From positions 761,079 to 825,078 of the forward strand of contig NZ_WPCW01000001.1 of assembly GCF_011421425.1 (NCBI RefSeq): a stretch of DNA of 64,000 bases. The letters run 5' to 3'. The number at the start of each line of letters is the position of its first letter. Within the stretch, counting starts at the first letter, position 1. Positions 26,101-35,002 of this stretch are shown here, piece by piece. The notes under the pieces are model-generated. The model had not been told where the DNA came from and ran no database searches. It was given only the letters and a program-made list of their open reading frames with translations. The stretch comes from Streptococcus catagoni. GTDB taxonomy: Bacteria; Bacillota; Bacilli; Lactobacillales; Streptococcaceae. Position numbers and translations under genes: made by a program.

Positions 26101-26583
26101 GTACCATCTGGAACTGGGGATCTTGTTTTCTACCCTAATGGCAATGGTATTTTCGCCCCCGAAGTTAATAAAGTCGCTAATCTGATAGGAAAAAGCCAGG
26201 TAGCCATTAAGATGTTTTCCAATGTAGTGACCATTCACATAGACTTCTGTCTCCATATAAGAGCCATCACACTCTATACTGAAATCACTGCCTGACAAAT
26301 GCTGATCTACCAAAAATGTTTTACGGTACCAGCCCACTCCTCCTAACTTATAAGCACTTTCTGCTTCTGCATTTGCTGTATAGGGCTGATTAATACTAAA
26401 ATCATGGGGGAGGTTAACTTCTTCCCAGTTGCTGTCATCAAAATCAGGACAAAAAAGCTGATCAAAGTCCCCAAATTGGAAACGCCAGTGATCATTAAAA
26501 TCCTGATGACGACCTTCTTTTTCAATCACTTGTACAGTTCGATTGTAGCAGTTTTGATCATCACAATTATTATTTTTCATCAT
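23197..26583 (-). CDS. GH2 beta-galactosidase, intracellular
   Basis: 1128 residues with the GH2 domain order: jelly-roll sugar-binding domain (WRFQFGDFDQLFCPDFDDSNWEEV in parts, ~30-60), immunoglobulin-like domain, and a TIM barrel holding the acid/base glutamate in IIGWSIGNELFEG (~445) and the nucleophile in YGSETASA (~545). No signal peptide or sorting signal, so it acts in the cytoplasm on imported glycans. C-terminal ~400 residues resemble the extra domains of BgaA/BgaM-type enzymes. It is the last gene of the transcript from YesL, 13 bp after the response regulator; the ribosome binding site is weak (GAGAAG). Confidence 0.88.
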   Translation of the reverse strand: MMKNNNCDDQNCYNRTVQVIEKEGRHQDFNDHWRFQFGDFDQLFCPDFDDSNWEEVNLPHDFSINQPYTANAEAESAYKLGGVGWYRKTFLVDQHLSGSDFSIECDGSYMETEVYVNGHYIGKHLNGYLAFSYQISDFINFGGENTIAIRVENKIPSSRWYSGSGLYRPVSLSVLAKVHFIENSCRILWQNSQDYVSQKDRNLQCDLFFQIAKLPAESSKLELLVSVKESLYSEKRDKLILQDYKLSLNRLQEKKTCQVNLDLGSVKLWSPDQPYLYTFELQLRDSKRVYDCIKVETGFRKLDYSSERGLYLNGQALKLKGVCLHHDQGGLGACAYKNAFERQLELLKKMGANAIRIAHNPAARQMKKLAAQLGFLILEEAFDTWSYPKNGNDKDFSKYFHQQLSPRDSQYLEAKVAAETTWGQYCLQNMIIQGITNPAIIGWSIGNELFEGISGDPSHYPQLAEKLIKCAEEIDGSRFLTIGDNKIKDTSFCWHKEISAIFEKLSQSKQVQGMVGLNYAKGKEYDRLHKEHPKWFLYGSETASAVNSRSVYIEPDKEDGSQYELTSYDLSTVAWGAYASQAWFDVISRDFIAGEFVWTGFDYLGEPTPWNNISPGVTASWPSPKHSYFGIIDTAGFPKDSYYFYQSQWAEHINTLHILPVWDDKVVQLQEDNLVQVHVYSNASSVQLIFEDERGRQIDYGRKYFTKVKTASGHSYQVHVEDSSSELQADSLYLSWQIPYQRGKLLAYAYDHLGRLISETSGRKEVSHFESVDHLELLTYKDYQSQEDQLLYLTVNLCDCDKKLVISADNLIEAELSGPAKLLALDNANPTDHSLYNVCKKRAYKGKLLLIIQLSGQAGLVELKLKSPGLEGISYQLKVESPLAAKASVCAYPVHHHYDFKGERSYLDPLAQSPKEKAGAYKQISTYDQPKTYYHQIDSLQKTYQSTLWLKDYEEPILPKYFQPQSKDAGKLGLILPIIWEERSGQDTVAVYQGRAQFLGEELALELAVKRQKEVKVLDRDISSLAKKEVRKVKEQIYVLSYRYDTVQSIGAIGLKDNDYLKEKEVTLRLYLAEQVKGQEMTILASAFNQELIYQFEETYPALIIEIELSSKEEPDSNHFSLWTLKEK

Positions 26584-26596
26584 CTTTATAACCTAG

Positions 26597-28081
26597 CTAG
26601 TATGTCTTCTCAATAGATTGGTAATTGTTCTTATATTGGTCTCGGAATTCCTTTGGAGATAGACCATTTAATTTTTTAAAGATCTTAATAAAATAATGGT
26701 TGGTATTATAGCCTGTTTGGTAGGCAATTTCATTAATAGAATCATTGGTATAGAGTAACAAGGTCTGCGCCTTTTGAATTCTAATCTGGTTCAGGTATTG
26801 AGCAAAGCTTTGCTTGGTCTCGTTTTTAAAGCATTGCCCCAGATAGACCCCATTAACATGCAGCTGGTCTGCAATGTATTTAAGGCTCAAATCCTCTGCA
26901 TAGGAATTGGTTATAAAGGCTATGGCTTCAGACACCAAGGCTGAATACCTTTTTTGCTTGGCCTTGTCTTCCTTTGTTACCTCTAAAACACGCAGGAGAG
27001 CATCTTTTAACATATTAATTTGTGAACTCTCATGAATGGTTTCCAGCATGGCATTATAAATGCGTTTGTCTAAGCTAGGAAACTTCCGATAAATGTCTAA
27101 GAAGAGCAGAAAACTAACATGCTTGACATCCTCTGGGGTATAATCCATTAGTCTCATTTCCTCAAAAATAGCTTCTAATTTGCGGATAATGGTTGGCCTG
27201 TCTCCAATCATCAGGGCTTTGTTAAAGGAAAGAAACTGTAGTTCAGAATCTGCAATATCAATTTTAGAATAGCTTTGTGAGTCTCTACTTGATATTTCTT
27301 GGTTGAAAAACAAGCTTTTTTGCACTTGATTATAACTTTCATAAACATTTTCCCAGTCTTCAACAGTTTCACCCAGGACAAGCTGGTCAATAATGGAAGT
27401 AAAGCTTTTTTGTAGGTTCTTAACAAAGGACTTTGCCTCTTGTCGCTTTCCAACTAAGATGGCAAAGAGTTCTTGTTTTTCTTCATTATGAATGACATTC
27501 AATAATTGATTTTGCTTCAGGAAAAAATTGTTTAGCCCCTGCTCATAGGCCCTATAGTGCAGGTATAAGACTGTGTAATCTAAGTCTTGATTAGGGTATT
27601 TTTTATTGATCAGCTCTAGGTAGTCTTTCTCACTGAGTTCATCATGTAACCAGTAATTGATCAGAATTTCCTGATACTTGTCCTTTTTATCTTCTTCCTT
27701 TTTTTGCTGGTCTAAATAAGCTTTGAAAGAAGCCATTTTTTCTTCAAGTTCTTTTTTATCCACAGGTTTAAGAAGGTAGGCCTTGGTTTCTAACTCAATA
27801 GCTTTTTTAACATAATCAAACTCCTGATAACCAGATAAGATCATGGTTTGCAACTGAGGCTGCCGTTTTTTAGCTTCCTCAATCAGGTCTAAACCAGACA
27901 TTTGCGGCATGTTAACATCAGATATTAAGACATGAAAGCTGTCCTTACTGAGATAGTCCAAAGCTTCCTTAGCTGATTTAGCCGTAGCTGCCACCTCAAA
28001 ACCAAAGCTTTTCCAATCAATAATGACCTTTAAGCCCTGTAAGATCATATACTCATCATCCACTAGTAGTACCTTATACAT
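26597..28081 (-). CDS. YesN-type response regulator with AraC DNA-binding domain
   Basis: 494 residues. The receiver domain has the acidic pair LLVDDE (~6-9), the phosphorylated Asp in LISDVNMPQMSG (~55) and the lysine in YLLKPVDKKE (~105). The C-terminal ~100 residues are two AraC-type helix-turn-helices (YIADQLHVNGVYLGQCFK and EIAYQTGYNTNHYFIKIFKK). Works with the adjacent histidine kinase; genes abut at 28081. Its likely site is the set of 21-bp direct repeats at 33982-34044 ahead of the importer and glycosidase operons. Confidence 0.92.
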   Translation of the reverse strand: MYKVLLVDDEYMILQGLKVIIDWKSFGFEVAATAKSAKEALDYLSKDSFHVLISDVNMPQMSGLDLIEEAKKRQPQLQTMILSGYQEFDYVKKAIELETKAYLLKPVDKKELEEKMASFKAYLDQQKKEEDKKDKYQEILINYWLHDELSEKDYLELINKKYPNQDLDYTVLYLHYRAYEQGLNNFFLKQNQLLNVIHNEEKQELFAILVGKRQEAKSFVKNLQKSFTSIIDQLVLGETVEDWENVYESYNQVQKSLFFNQEISSRDSQSYSKIDIADSELQFLSFNKALMIGDRPTIIRKLEAIFEEMRLMDYTPEDVKHVSFLLFLDIYRKFPSLDKRIYNAMLETIHESSQINMLKDALLRVLEVTKEDKAKQKRYSALVSEAIAFITNSYAEDLSLKYIADQLHVNGVYLGQCFKNETKQSFAQYLNQIRIQKAQTLLLYTNDSINEIAYQTGYNTNHYFIKIFKKLNGLSPKEFRDQYKNNYQSIEKTY

Positions 28082-29805
28082 TAGCTTTCCTTTCTAATCT
28101 TAATCATGACTTGAAAACCACCTTGGGAGGATTGGCTGATTTCCCAAAGAACTCGATCTTTAAAATAAGTTATCAGCCGCAAATAGACATTGGACAAGCC
28201 AATGGAGCGTTCTGAATTTAGGTGTGAATTACTCATGTTTGCCATGAGCTCTTCCATCTTTTCTTTAGAACAGCCTCTGCCATTATCTGTGATCAAAAGG
28301 CAAATATGATCTTCTTTGTCTAAGGCCTTGATACTGAGGGCATTGTTATAACGTTCGTAATCAATACCGTGGACAAAATAATTTTCCACTAGGGGTTGAA
28401 TAATGAATTTTGGAACGACAAAGTTGGCTATACTATCATCAATAACAACATGATAGGCAAAACTTTGCGGGTATCTCATCTGATAGAGATATATATACTT
28501 TTCACAAAAGGCTAGTTCTTCCTTTAGGCTTGTCGTCTTATCTGAACTAATATTATTTCTTAGAAGCGAAGCAAAGGCATAAATAACATCGGCCAGTTCC
28601 TCTTCTTGACAGCTCAAAGCATACATCCTGATATATTCTAGGGTATTGTATAAGAAATGAGGATTAATTTGTGCTTGCAAGGCCTGCATATGAGCATCTC
28701 TTTGCTTGACTTCTAAGCTATAGATTTCTGCAATCTTTTGATTAATATTATCCAGCATTTGATTAATCCCATGGGAGATATTATAGAGTTCCAGTTCCAT
28801 ATTGTCATTGTCAATTTTTAAGGACAAGTCTCCTGCTGCCACCTTATCAAGGGTAGAGGTAATTTCAGATACCTGATTGATATAATTCCCAAAGAGGCTG
28901 AAAAATAGTTTTAATAAGAGCCAAGATAGGAAACCTGAAATCAGAAGGTAGCAAAAAATAATAGTATAGATTTTTTTCAGAAAATAGGACTTATCAACAA
29001 CCGAAAGGGCCAAGAGATGATCGGAGTCACTATAGTAAATTTCCTTGTCCTTGCTGATCTTAGCAGGGTCAATTCTTCCTCCCTTTTTAATTTGCGTGGC
29101 AATCTTACTAATTAGATCTTTAGGAAGTTCTTTCCCCTGATGATAGAGCTTTCTGCCATAGTTATCAAAGGTCACCGTGCTAATATAGGCATCTTCTTTG
29201 AGATTACTTTCTTTTTCTGGAATCTTAAATTGGATATAAAGACTACCTGAGAATTCTCTGGTGTCTGGATTTAATATGGGACGGGTCAGATAGTTGCCCT
29301 TAAGAAAAGTTAATTTGCCTGTTTTTAATTGACCCGTTTTTCGAGCACTATCTGCCAGCAAATAATAATTACTGTCATCCAAACTGATAACAATGCTTTT
29401 AATTTCCGGATAAAGATCAAACATTCTTTCAATTTGATCAGAAAAAGGAACCGTATTTCTACCATCTTGCCAGTCATCAATCACCCTGTTAAAATACTGA
29501 CTTTGACTCAAGGTCATAAAATCATAGAGGTTTTGATAATCATCTTTTCGACCAATGAGTTGCTCCATTACCCTTAAGGTGACAAAATTTTGAGATTCTA
29601 AGTTCCTTACTGTATTTTCCAGGGTTCTGGTAATTTCTTTACTTTTCGTCTGCCCTTGAAAATTAATAGTCAGGACACTAAGCAACATGGTACTAAAAAT
29701 GAAAAAGAGTACAATCAAGGTACTATAAATCTTCATCAAGCGGTTGATCAATATGCCTTGATGATAGTAACGACGAAAATTAGTGAGAAATTTTTTAATA
29801 AGCAT
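28081..29805 (-). CDS. YesM-type sensor histidine kinase
   Basis: 574 residues. Two membrane segments (~25-48 and ~280-300) flank an extracytoplasmic sensor domain; a HAMP segment follows, then a His_kinase domain with the phospho-accepting histidine in QAQINPHFLYNTLEYIRM (~380) and the ATP site LLITDNGRGCSKEKM (~515). This is the class that senses sugars, often through a binding protein. It overlaps YesL upstream and abuts its response regulator. Confidence 0.92.
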   Translation of the reverse strand: MLIKKFLTNFRRYYHQGILINRLMKIYSTLIVLFFIFSTMLLSVLTINFQGQTKSKEITRTLENTVRNLESQNFVTLRVMEQLIGRKDDYQNLYDFMTLSQSQYFNRVIDDWQDGRNTVPFSDQIERMFDLYPEIKSIVISLDDSNYYLLADSARKTGQLKTGKLTFLKGNYLTRPILNPDTREFSGSLYIQFKIPEKESNLKEDAYISTVTFDNYGRKLYHQGKELPKDLISKIATQIKKGGRIDPAKISKDKEIYYSDSDHLLALSVVDKSYFLKKIYTIIFCYLLISGFLSWLLLKLFFSLFGNYINQVSEITSTLDKVAAGDLSLKIDNDNMELELYNISHGINQMLDNINQKIAEIYSLEVKQRDAHMQALQAQINPHFLYNTLEYIRMYALSCQEEELADVIYAFASLLRNNISSDKTTSLKEELAFCEKYIYLYQMRYPQSFAYHVVIDDSIANFVVPKFIIQPLVENYFVHGIDYERYNNALSIKALDKEDHICLLITDNGRGCSKEKMEELMANMSNSHLNSERSIGLSNVYLRLITYFKDRVLWEISQSSQGGFQVMIKIRKES

Positions 29806-30400
29806 CTACTTTACCATCTACAATCTTTCGATTTCCTTTTGTTAGCTTATCCATCATAATAGCTAAGAGGCCAAAGCTGATAAACAAATACAAACCCTTG
29901 TATTGCCAAGTTATTCCCCAGACGGCTACAGTGAGGATTATCTGGGTTAAAAGAGCCTTTCCACTAAGAAAGAGACTCATAAAAGAAAGCTTTGCATTAT
30001 TCCAGAGGCTGATTTCATAAAAGCAGTTGTAAAAGGTCATATAAATATAGAGCAGATAGCTTAAAAGAATAGCCACCACTAATAAAAAGGTCAGTGCCAA
30101 AAAGAAGATCTCTTTTATTTGAAGAGCCAAATAGAGGTTATAAGACAAGAAGCCTAGCAGCAAAAAAAAGCTGAAGAAAATATAATTAGCCTTGAGAAAG
30201 TTGGCCTTCCATATGCTAAAAATGGTCTTCATATCTCTTTTGGCATCTTTTTGATCCCATTGGGTCTGTAAGTTAATGAGGGTCTGCCATGCTGGGCCAA
30301 GACCAAAAACAATCCCACCGCAAATGGTCAATAGATGAAAGATCAGCGTTAGCTGAATCATCTTCCACACACCATTGCATAACTTTTCTATTCCCGACAT
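29795..30400 (-). CDS. YesL-like DUF624 membrane protein
   Basis: 201 residues with five or six hydrophobic segments; starts MSGIEKLCNGVWKMIQLTLI and contains FGLGPAWQTLINL, the DUF624 pattern. YesL proteins accompany YesM/YesN two-component systems and LplBC importers, as here, but their role is not established. It overlaps the kinase start by 11 bases. A promoter-like TATAGT lies upstream (~30440), and a terminator at 30475 separates it from the importer genes. Confidence 0.85.
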   Translation of the reverse strand: MSGIEKLCNGVWKMIQLTLIFHLLTICGGIVFGLGPAWQTLINLQTQWDQKDAKRDMKTIFSIWKANFLKANYIFFSFFLLLGFLSYNLYLALQIKEIFFLALTFLLVVAILLSYLLYIYMTFYNCFYEISLWNNAKLSFMSLFLSGKALLTQIILTVAVWGITWQYKGLYLFISFGLLAIMMDKLTKGNRKIVDGKVDAY

Positions 30401-30474
30401 CTGACTCTCCTATCTGCATTTTTTCTGTCTTATCTCCTATACTATAACATAAGTTTATAGGCATTGATAACTAT

Positions 30475-30504
30475 TAAAAAAGGATTGAGGCTCCCCTCAA
30501 TCCT
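30475..30504 (-). terminator. Terminator between the importer operon and YesL
   Basis: Minus strand AGGATTGAGGGGAGCCTCAATCCTTTTTT. Confidence 0.88.
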
Positions 30505-30544
30505 CTATAGTTCACTGATAATCTATTTCTTTAAGATCATCACG

Positions 30545-31993
30545 TTATTTTTGCTTTGCTTGATAGTCATCAAGTTGGCTTTGCAATTCTTTTTGAACCT
30601 TGTCCCATCCAGCAGCTTTCAAATCTTTAAGCATTTTTGGAAGAGTTTGATCAGGATCAACTGTTCCAGTATTAAGACTTGCCTTGTAGCGGTTCATCAC
30701 ATTAGCAATGTTAGATAATTCTGTTTTGATTGGTTTTGTATTGACATTAAAGCCAAGAATTGGAGATTCTGTAGCTTCTTTAATTGACTTGTCACGTTTT
30801 GCAATCATGTCATCAGTGATGGATTCTTGGGTGTATAGGATCTTGTTATTTCCAGTATTCCAAGCAGACATGTGTAGTTTAGGTTGATAGCCATCAAGGA
30901 GTTTGATTTTTTGATCTCCTACCTTCTTCCAAGCTTTTCCTTCTTCACCATAGACAAGGCCATTTAACAATTTTGGATCACTGTTTAATAAGGCAAGAAC
31001 TTCAACAGCTTTTTCCTTATGTTTTGAAACATTTGAAACAACAAAGTTGGCCATCTGAGCTTGAGAAGTTGTTTTTAGAGGCACAGTAAGAGGACGTGAA
31101 ACAATCTCTTTACCTGCTGCATTTGTTAGGATAGTATCGCCGTAGTCCATAGGACCTTGCGTTTCTTCACGCATGAACCAAGTTTTTCCTTCCAAAGGAT
31201 AGCCTTCTGTGTTTGTTGCAGCATCTTTTGGAATAATACCTTCTTGATACCATTTATGCATCAAACGAAGGTTTTCTTGGAATTTTTCATCTTCATACTG
31301 ATTAACAATTTTTGCCTTACCAGTTGATTCTACTTTGACTGCAAATGGCTGTTCCTTTGTTAGAGGATAGTCAAAATTACCAGACATATTGTAAACTTGG
31401 CCAATAGCAAAGGCAGCAACATTTGGTTCTTTCTCATGGAAGGCTTTTAAGACTGCTTCTGCATCTGCATAGGATTTAATATTAGAAATATCTAGATGAT
31501 ATTTATCAACATATTCCTTATTAAAAGAAAGCATTTGTTGTGCATAAACATTAGCATCTACTGGAAAGGCATAGAGCTTGCCATCAATCATATTTCCTTT
31601 AATATAGGCAGGGTCAAAATTCTTGTATGTTTTTTTGGCATACTTTGGAATCAGTTTTGTTAAATCTGCAAAGGCACCTTTTTGAGCATTGACAACATAG
31701 TTATTTGCAAAGGCCAAATCATAGTTTTCACCAGAAGCAATGATGGTACTCATCTTATTATCCCAATCACCCCAACCGATGTATTGCATGTCTAGGGTCA
31801 TACCGGTTTTTTCTTTGATCCGTTTATTTGCGATTTTCATTAATTGATCAAAATTATCTGGTTTTTCACCAATCTGATACATTAATAGCTTACCACCTTC
31901 TTCTTTTGAAGATGATTTACTTCCACAAGCCACCAGACTAGAAGCTGCTAAAACAGTTCCAGCAATACAGAAAATCTTTTGCCACTTTTTCAT
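30545..31993 (-). CDS. Solute-binding lipoprotein, LplA-type oligosaccharide importer
   Basis: 482 residues. Signal peptide with lipobox SLVACGSK (Cys ~23) anchors it to the membrane. The mature part is an extracellular sugar-binding fold (family with LplA), for example FDQLMKIANKRIKEKTG and WNTGNNKILY. It captures glycans, probably N-glycan fragments, for the two permeases encoded just upstream on the transcript. No ATPase gene is in the cluster; such importers share the multi-sugar ATPase MsmK. Ribosome binding site GGAGGCG. Confidence 0.9.
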   Translation of the reverse strand: MKKWQKIFCIAGTVLAASSLVACGSKSSSKEEGGKLLMYQIGEKPDNFDQLMKIANKRIKEKTGMTLDMQYIGWGDWDNKMSTIIASGENYDLAFANNYVVNAQKGAFADLTKLIPKYAKKTYKNFDPAYIKGNMIDGKLYAFPVDANVYAQQMLSFNKEYVDKYHLDISNIKSYADAEAVLKAFHEKEPNVAAFAIGQVYNMSGNFDYPLTKEQPFAVKVESTGKAKIVNQYEDEKFQENLRLMHKWYQEGIIPKDAATNTEGYPLEGKTWFMREETQGPMDYGDTILTNAAGKEIVSRPLTVPLKTTSQAQMANFVVSNVSKHKEKAVEVLALLNSDPKLLNGLVYGEEGKAWKKVGDQKIKLLDGYQPKLHMSAWNTGNNKILYTQESITDDMIAKRDKSIKEATESPILGFNVNTKPIKTELSNIANVMNRYKASLNTGTVDPDQTLPKMLKDLKAAGWDKVQKELQSQLDDYQAKQK

Positions 31994-32023
31994 AAGTGAA
32001 CGCCTCCTAAAATTTAGTTATGT

Positions 32024-32950
32024 TTATTCTTTTACGCCGCCAATGGTCAAACCACCCACAAAATATTTTTGGAAAAATGGGTAAGTTAAGGCTATTGGTA
32101 AGGTCGCAACAACAACAATGGCCATCCGGACAGACTCTTTTGGTAGAGATAAGAGTCCTTCGGAAGCTTGAGCACTCATACTTGCATTTCGGGCTAGTTG
32201 CTCAAGATTACTTTGAATCTTCATTAGGAGATACTGGAGCGGAACCAGTTGATCTTTTTGAATATACAAAAGAGCATTAAACCAGTCATTCCAGTAAGTC
32301 AAAGCAGAAAATAAACTGATGGTTGCAATGCCAGGCACAGCTAGCGGAAGAACGATCCTTAGGAATATCTTTAATTCACTAGCCCCATCAATTCGAGCAG
32401 ATTCAATGATACTATCAGGTACGGTTTTCTTAAAGAAAGTCCGCATGATTAATATACCAAAAGGTCCTAAGGCCATGGGTAATATCAGAGCTAAAAGGGT
32501 GTCCTTTAGGTGTAAGAGATTGCTAACAACTAAGTAGTTAGCTACCATCCCCGGTGCAAAAAGCATGGTGATAAGGGCATAGATGGTAAAGAACTTCTTA
32601 TAAGGAAAGTAACTTCTTGATATGGCATAGGCATAGGTTGAGGTCATGGTCGTATTAAGAATAGTCCCAACAACGGTCACAAAGATAGAGATGAGAAAGG
32701 ATCTCATTATTTTTTGTGACATAACTCCCTGAAAGATGTAGACATAAGCATGAGCAGACCACTCTTTAGGGAAGAATCCATAACCATGATTAATCAAATA
32801 GGTCTCATCTGTTAAGGAAATGATAATAACAAAGATAAATGGGATGACACAGGATATGGCAAAGAGAGCTACCAGGGTCGTAAAAATCGCATTTGTTTTC
32901 TTGTCAAAGCAACGAATATTGACTTTCTCTATTTTTTTTCTTTTTCTCAT
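32024..32950 (-). CDS. Sugar ABC importer permease, LplC/YtcP type
   Basis: 308 residues with six membrane segments and the EAA loop ESARIDGASELKIFLRIVLPLAVPG (quoted in part; ~190-212), which docks to the ATPase. The N-terminus is basic. It lies 8 bp after the other permease gene and 30 bp before the lipoprotein gene. Confidence 0.92.
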   Translation of the reverse strand: MRKRKKIEKVNIRCFDKKTNAIFTTLVALFAISCVIPFIFVIIISLTDETYLINHGYGFFPKEWSAHAYVYIFQGVMSQKIMRSFLISIFVTVVGTILNTTMTSTYAYAISRSYFPYKKFFTIYALITMLFAPGMVANYLVVSNLLHLKDTLLALILPMALGPFGILIMRTFFKKTVPDSIIESARIDGASELKIFLRIVLPLAVPGIATISLFSALTYWNDWFNALLYIQKDQLVPLQYLLMKIQSNLEQLARNASMSAQASEGLLSLPKESVRMAIVVVATLPIALTYPFFQKYFVGGLTIGGVKE

Positions 32951-32958
32951 CTTTTCTC

Positions 32959-33912
32959 CTAGAATAAGGCTGAATCAGGATCCATACGTCTTACCACAGC
33001 ATTTGAGATAAGCAAGATACAAGTACCAACAACGGACTGGTAAAGACTGGCCGCAGAAGCCATTCCAATATCTCCAGTGGAGGTTAAACCATTATAAACA
33101 TAGGTGTCTAGGACACTGGTTACCTCATAGAGGGCTCCTGTATTTTTAGGAATTTGATAAAATAAACCAAAATCTGATCTAAAGATATTACCAATGTTGA
33201 TAATCAGCAAAATGGACATCATCGGTATCAGTTGCGGGATAGTAATATTTTTGATCTGTTGCCACTTACTAGCTCCATCGACCATAGCAGCTTCATAATA
33301 GGTATCTGAAATCCCCATTATGGAGGCATAATAGATAATACTGTTGTAGCCTAAACCTTTCCAAACACTCATGGTTAGGAGGATTAAGGGCCACCAGGTT
33401 GGAGTTGAATACCACATAATTGGCTTGCCACCATGTTGGGTGATCAAGCTATTAATCATCCCACGATCAGGATTTAAAAAGGCATATACAAAGTATTCAA
33501 TAACCACCCAGGATAAAAAATAAGGCAACAAGGACATGGTATGGTAAACCTTAATGGCCTTTTTGCTTCTGAGTTCACTCATGATAACAGCAAAGACTAT
33601 GGCAAAAAAAACATTAAAGGCTAAAAAGACTGTATTATAGGCTATGGTATTTCTGGTTATCAGCCAGGCATCCTTAGAAGAAAAAAGATATTTAAAGTTA
33701 TCTAATCCCACCCAAGGACTAATCCTTAAGCTATCTATAAAACCGTCAGCAGAGTAGTGGAAATCTTTAAATGCCACCACATTTGCCAGAACCGGAATAT
33801 AGAAGAAAAAAACAAACCATACAAAGCCTGGTAAGACCATCAATAATAAGGTTCTATGTTTAATCACGTTTTTCCAAAAGGATCTTTTTTTAGTTTTGGT
33901 TTTTCTATGCAT
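32959..33912 (-). CDS. Sugar ABC importer permease, LplB type
   Basis: 317 residues from MHRKTKTKKRSFW. I chose this ATG because GGAG lies 10 nt upstream; the in-frame GTG at 33933 would place that site inside the gene. Six membrane segments, EAA loop YEAAMVDGASKWQQIKNITIPQL (in part). First gene of the importer operon; the cre site and 21-bp repeats in the divergent region lie just upstream. Confidence 0.9.
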   Translation of the reverse strand: MHRKTKTKKRSFWKNVIKHRTLLLMVLPGFVWFVFFFYIPVLANVVAFKDFHYSADGFIDSLRISPWVGLDNFKYLFSSKDAWLITRNTIAYNTVFLAFNVFFAIVFAVIMSELRSKKAIKVYHTMSLLPYFLSWVVIEYFVYAFLNPDRGMINSLITQHGGKPIMWYSTPTWWPLILLTMSVWKGLGYNSIIYYASIMGISDTYYEAAMVDGASKWQQIKNITIPQLIPMMSILLIINIGNIFRSDFGLFYQIPKNTGALYEVTSVLDTYVYNGLTSTGDIGMASAASLYQSVVGTCILLISNAVVRRMDPDSALF

Positions 33913-33954
33913 TAAACGAACTCTCCTAGTCACTACTTACTTCTCTTCAAGTAT

Positions 33955-33968
33955 ATCAAGCGCTTACA
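33955..33968. promoter_or_regulatory. cre site (CcpA) in the importer-ROK divergent region
   Basis: Minus strand TGTAAGCGCTTGAT, one base from the cre consensus TGWAARCGYTWNCW. It lies 43 bp from the LplB start, where CcpA would repress the importer when preferred sugars are present. Confidence 0.75.
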
Positions 33969-33981
33969 ATTACAACAAGAA

Positions 33982-34044
33982 ACAAATTATAGGAATCATA
34001 ACACAAACTATAGGTTTGATAGCACAAAGTATAGGAATAAAAGG
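33982..34044 (+). promoter_or_regulatory. Three 21-bp direct repeats, likely YesN-type activator site
   Basis: Three consecutive 21-nt units, each starting ACAAA then N then TATAGG: 33982-34002, 34003-34023, 34024-34044. A 21-bp period is two helical turns, the usual spacing for AraC-family regulators. It sits between the importer and the ROK-GH92 operon. Confidence 0.75.
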
Positions 34045-34108
34045 AAAGCCTTTTCATTCCATTTCTTTTTTGGCATACTTACTGTATAAGCTTTCGGAGG
34101 TTGAAATT

Positions 34109-34990
34109 ATGCTACTATTAACCATTGATGTTGGAGGAACTTCCATCAAATTTGCCCTCTACCAAGATGGTAAACTCAGTCATCAAAAACAAAGACCTAC
34201 ACCTAAAGATTTGGAACATTTTTACTTATTATTAGAAGAAGAGGTCAAGAGTTATCAAGCTCAACATAACATATCTGGCCTAGCCTTTAGTCTACCAGGA
34301 GCTGTTAATAAGGAAAAAGGAATCATAGAAGGAGCCAGTGCATTACCTTATATACACCATTTCAAAATCGCAGCGGCTCTTGAAGAAAGGTTAGGCTTAG
34401 CAGTTAGTATGGAAAATGATGCCAACTGTGCTGCCCTTGCTGAGTCCGCACTAGGTTCGGGTAAGAATGCTCAATCTATGGCAACCCTTGTTTTAGGAAC
34501 AGGGGTTGGTGGTAGTCTGGTCATAGATGGCAAGATTCATCACGGAGCTCATCTCTTTGGTGGCGAATTTGGCTTTATGGTTATGAACGAGGACTATCAG
34601 ATTTTCAGTCACTTAGGTACCGTTGTTGCTATGGCCAAACGCTATTGTCAGAAAAAAGCAGACGGCAAAACATACAGTGGTAAAGAAATCCTTGCCTTAG
34701 CTGAAAATGGCGATCCCCTTGCTATAGCGGAAAGACAGGTTTTTCTAAAAAGCCTTGCCATGGGAATCTATAATATACAACATTCTTTTGATCCCCAACT
34801 GATCGCCATTGGTGGTGCTGTATCTCAAGCAGACTTTTTACTGCCCTACCTTGAAAAAGAGTTAGACAAGATCTATGAGGCTGTACAAATCTCAACCAAT
34901 AGACCCAATTTAGCCATCTGCCACTTTAAACAGGAGGCCAATTTACTTGGCGCTGCTATTGATTTTATACATTCAAGAAAAGAGGATTAA
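34109..34990 (+). CDS. ROK-family sugar kinase
   Basis: 293 residues from MLLLTIDVGGTSIKFALYQDG, with GGAGG 8 nt before this ATG; the frame is open further upstream but has no other site. ATP-binding DVGGTSIK at the N-terminus, sugar site ENDANCAALAE (~110) with the catalytic Asp, and LGTGVGGSLVIDG. The usual CxCGxxGC zinc motif of ROK glucokinases is absent, as in several streptococcal ROK kinases. Would phosphorylate a hexose such as glucose or mannose released by the glycosidases. Twelve bases separate it from GH92. Confidence 0.87.
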   Translation: MLLLTIDVGGTSIKFALYQDGKLSHQKQRPTPKDLEHFYLLLEEEVKSYQAQHNISGLAFSLPGAVNKEKGIIEGASALPYIHHFKIAAALEERLGLAVSMENDANCAALAESALGSGKNAQSMATLVLGTGVGGSLVIDGKIHHGAHLFGGEFGFMVMNEDYQIFSHLGTVVAMAKRYCQKKADGKTYSGKEILALAENGDPLAIAERQVFLKSLAMGIYNIQHSFDPQLIAIGGAVSQADFLLPYLEKELDKIYEAVQISTNRPNLAICHFKQEANLLGAAIDFIHSRKED

Positions 34991-35002
34991 AAAGGAATTT
35001 AA

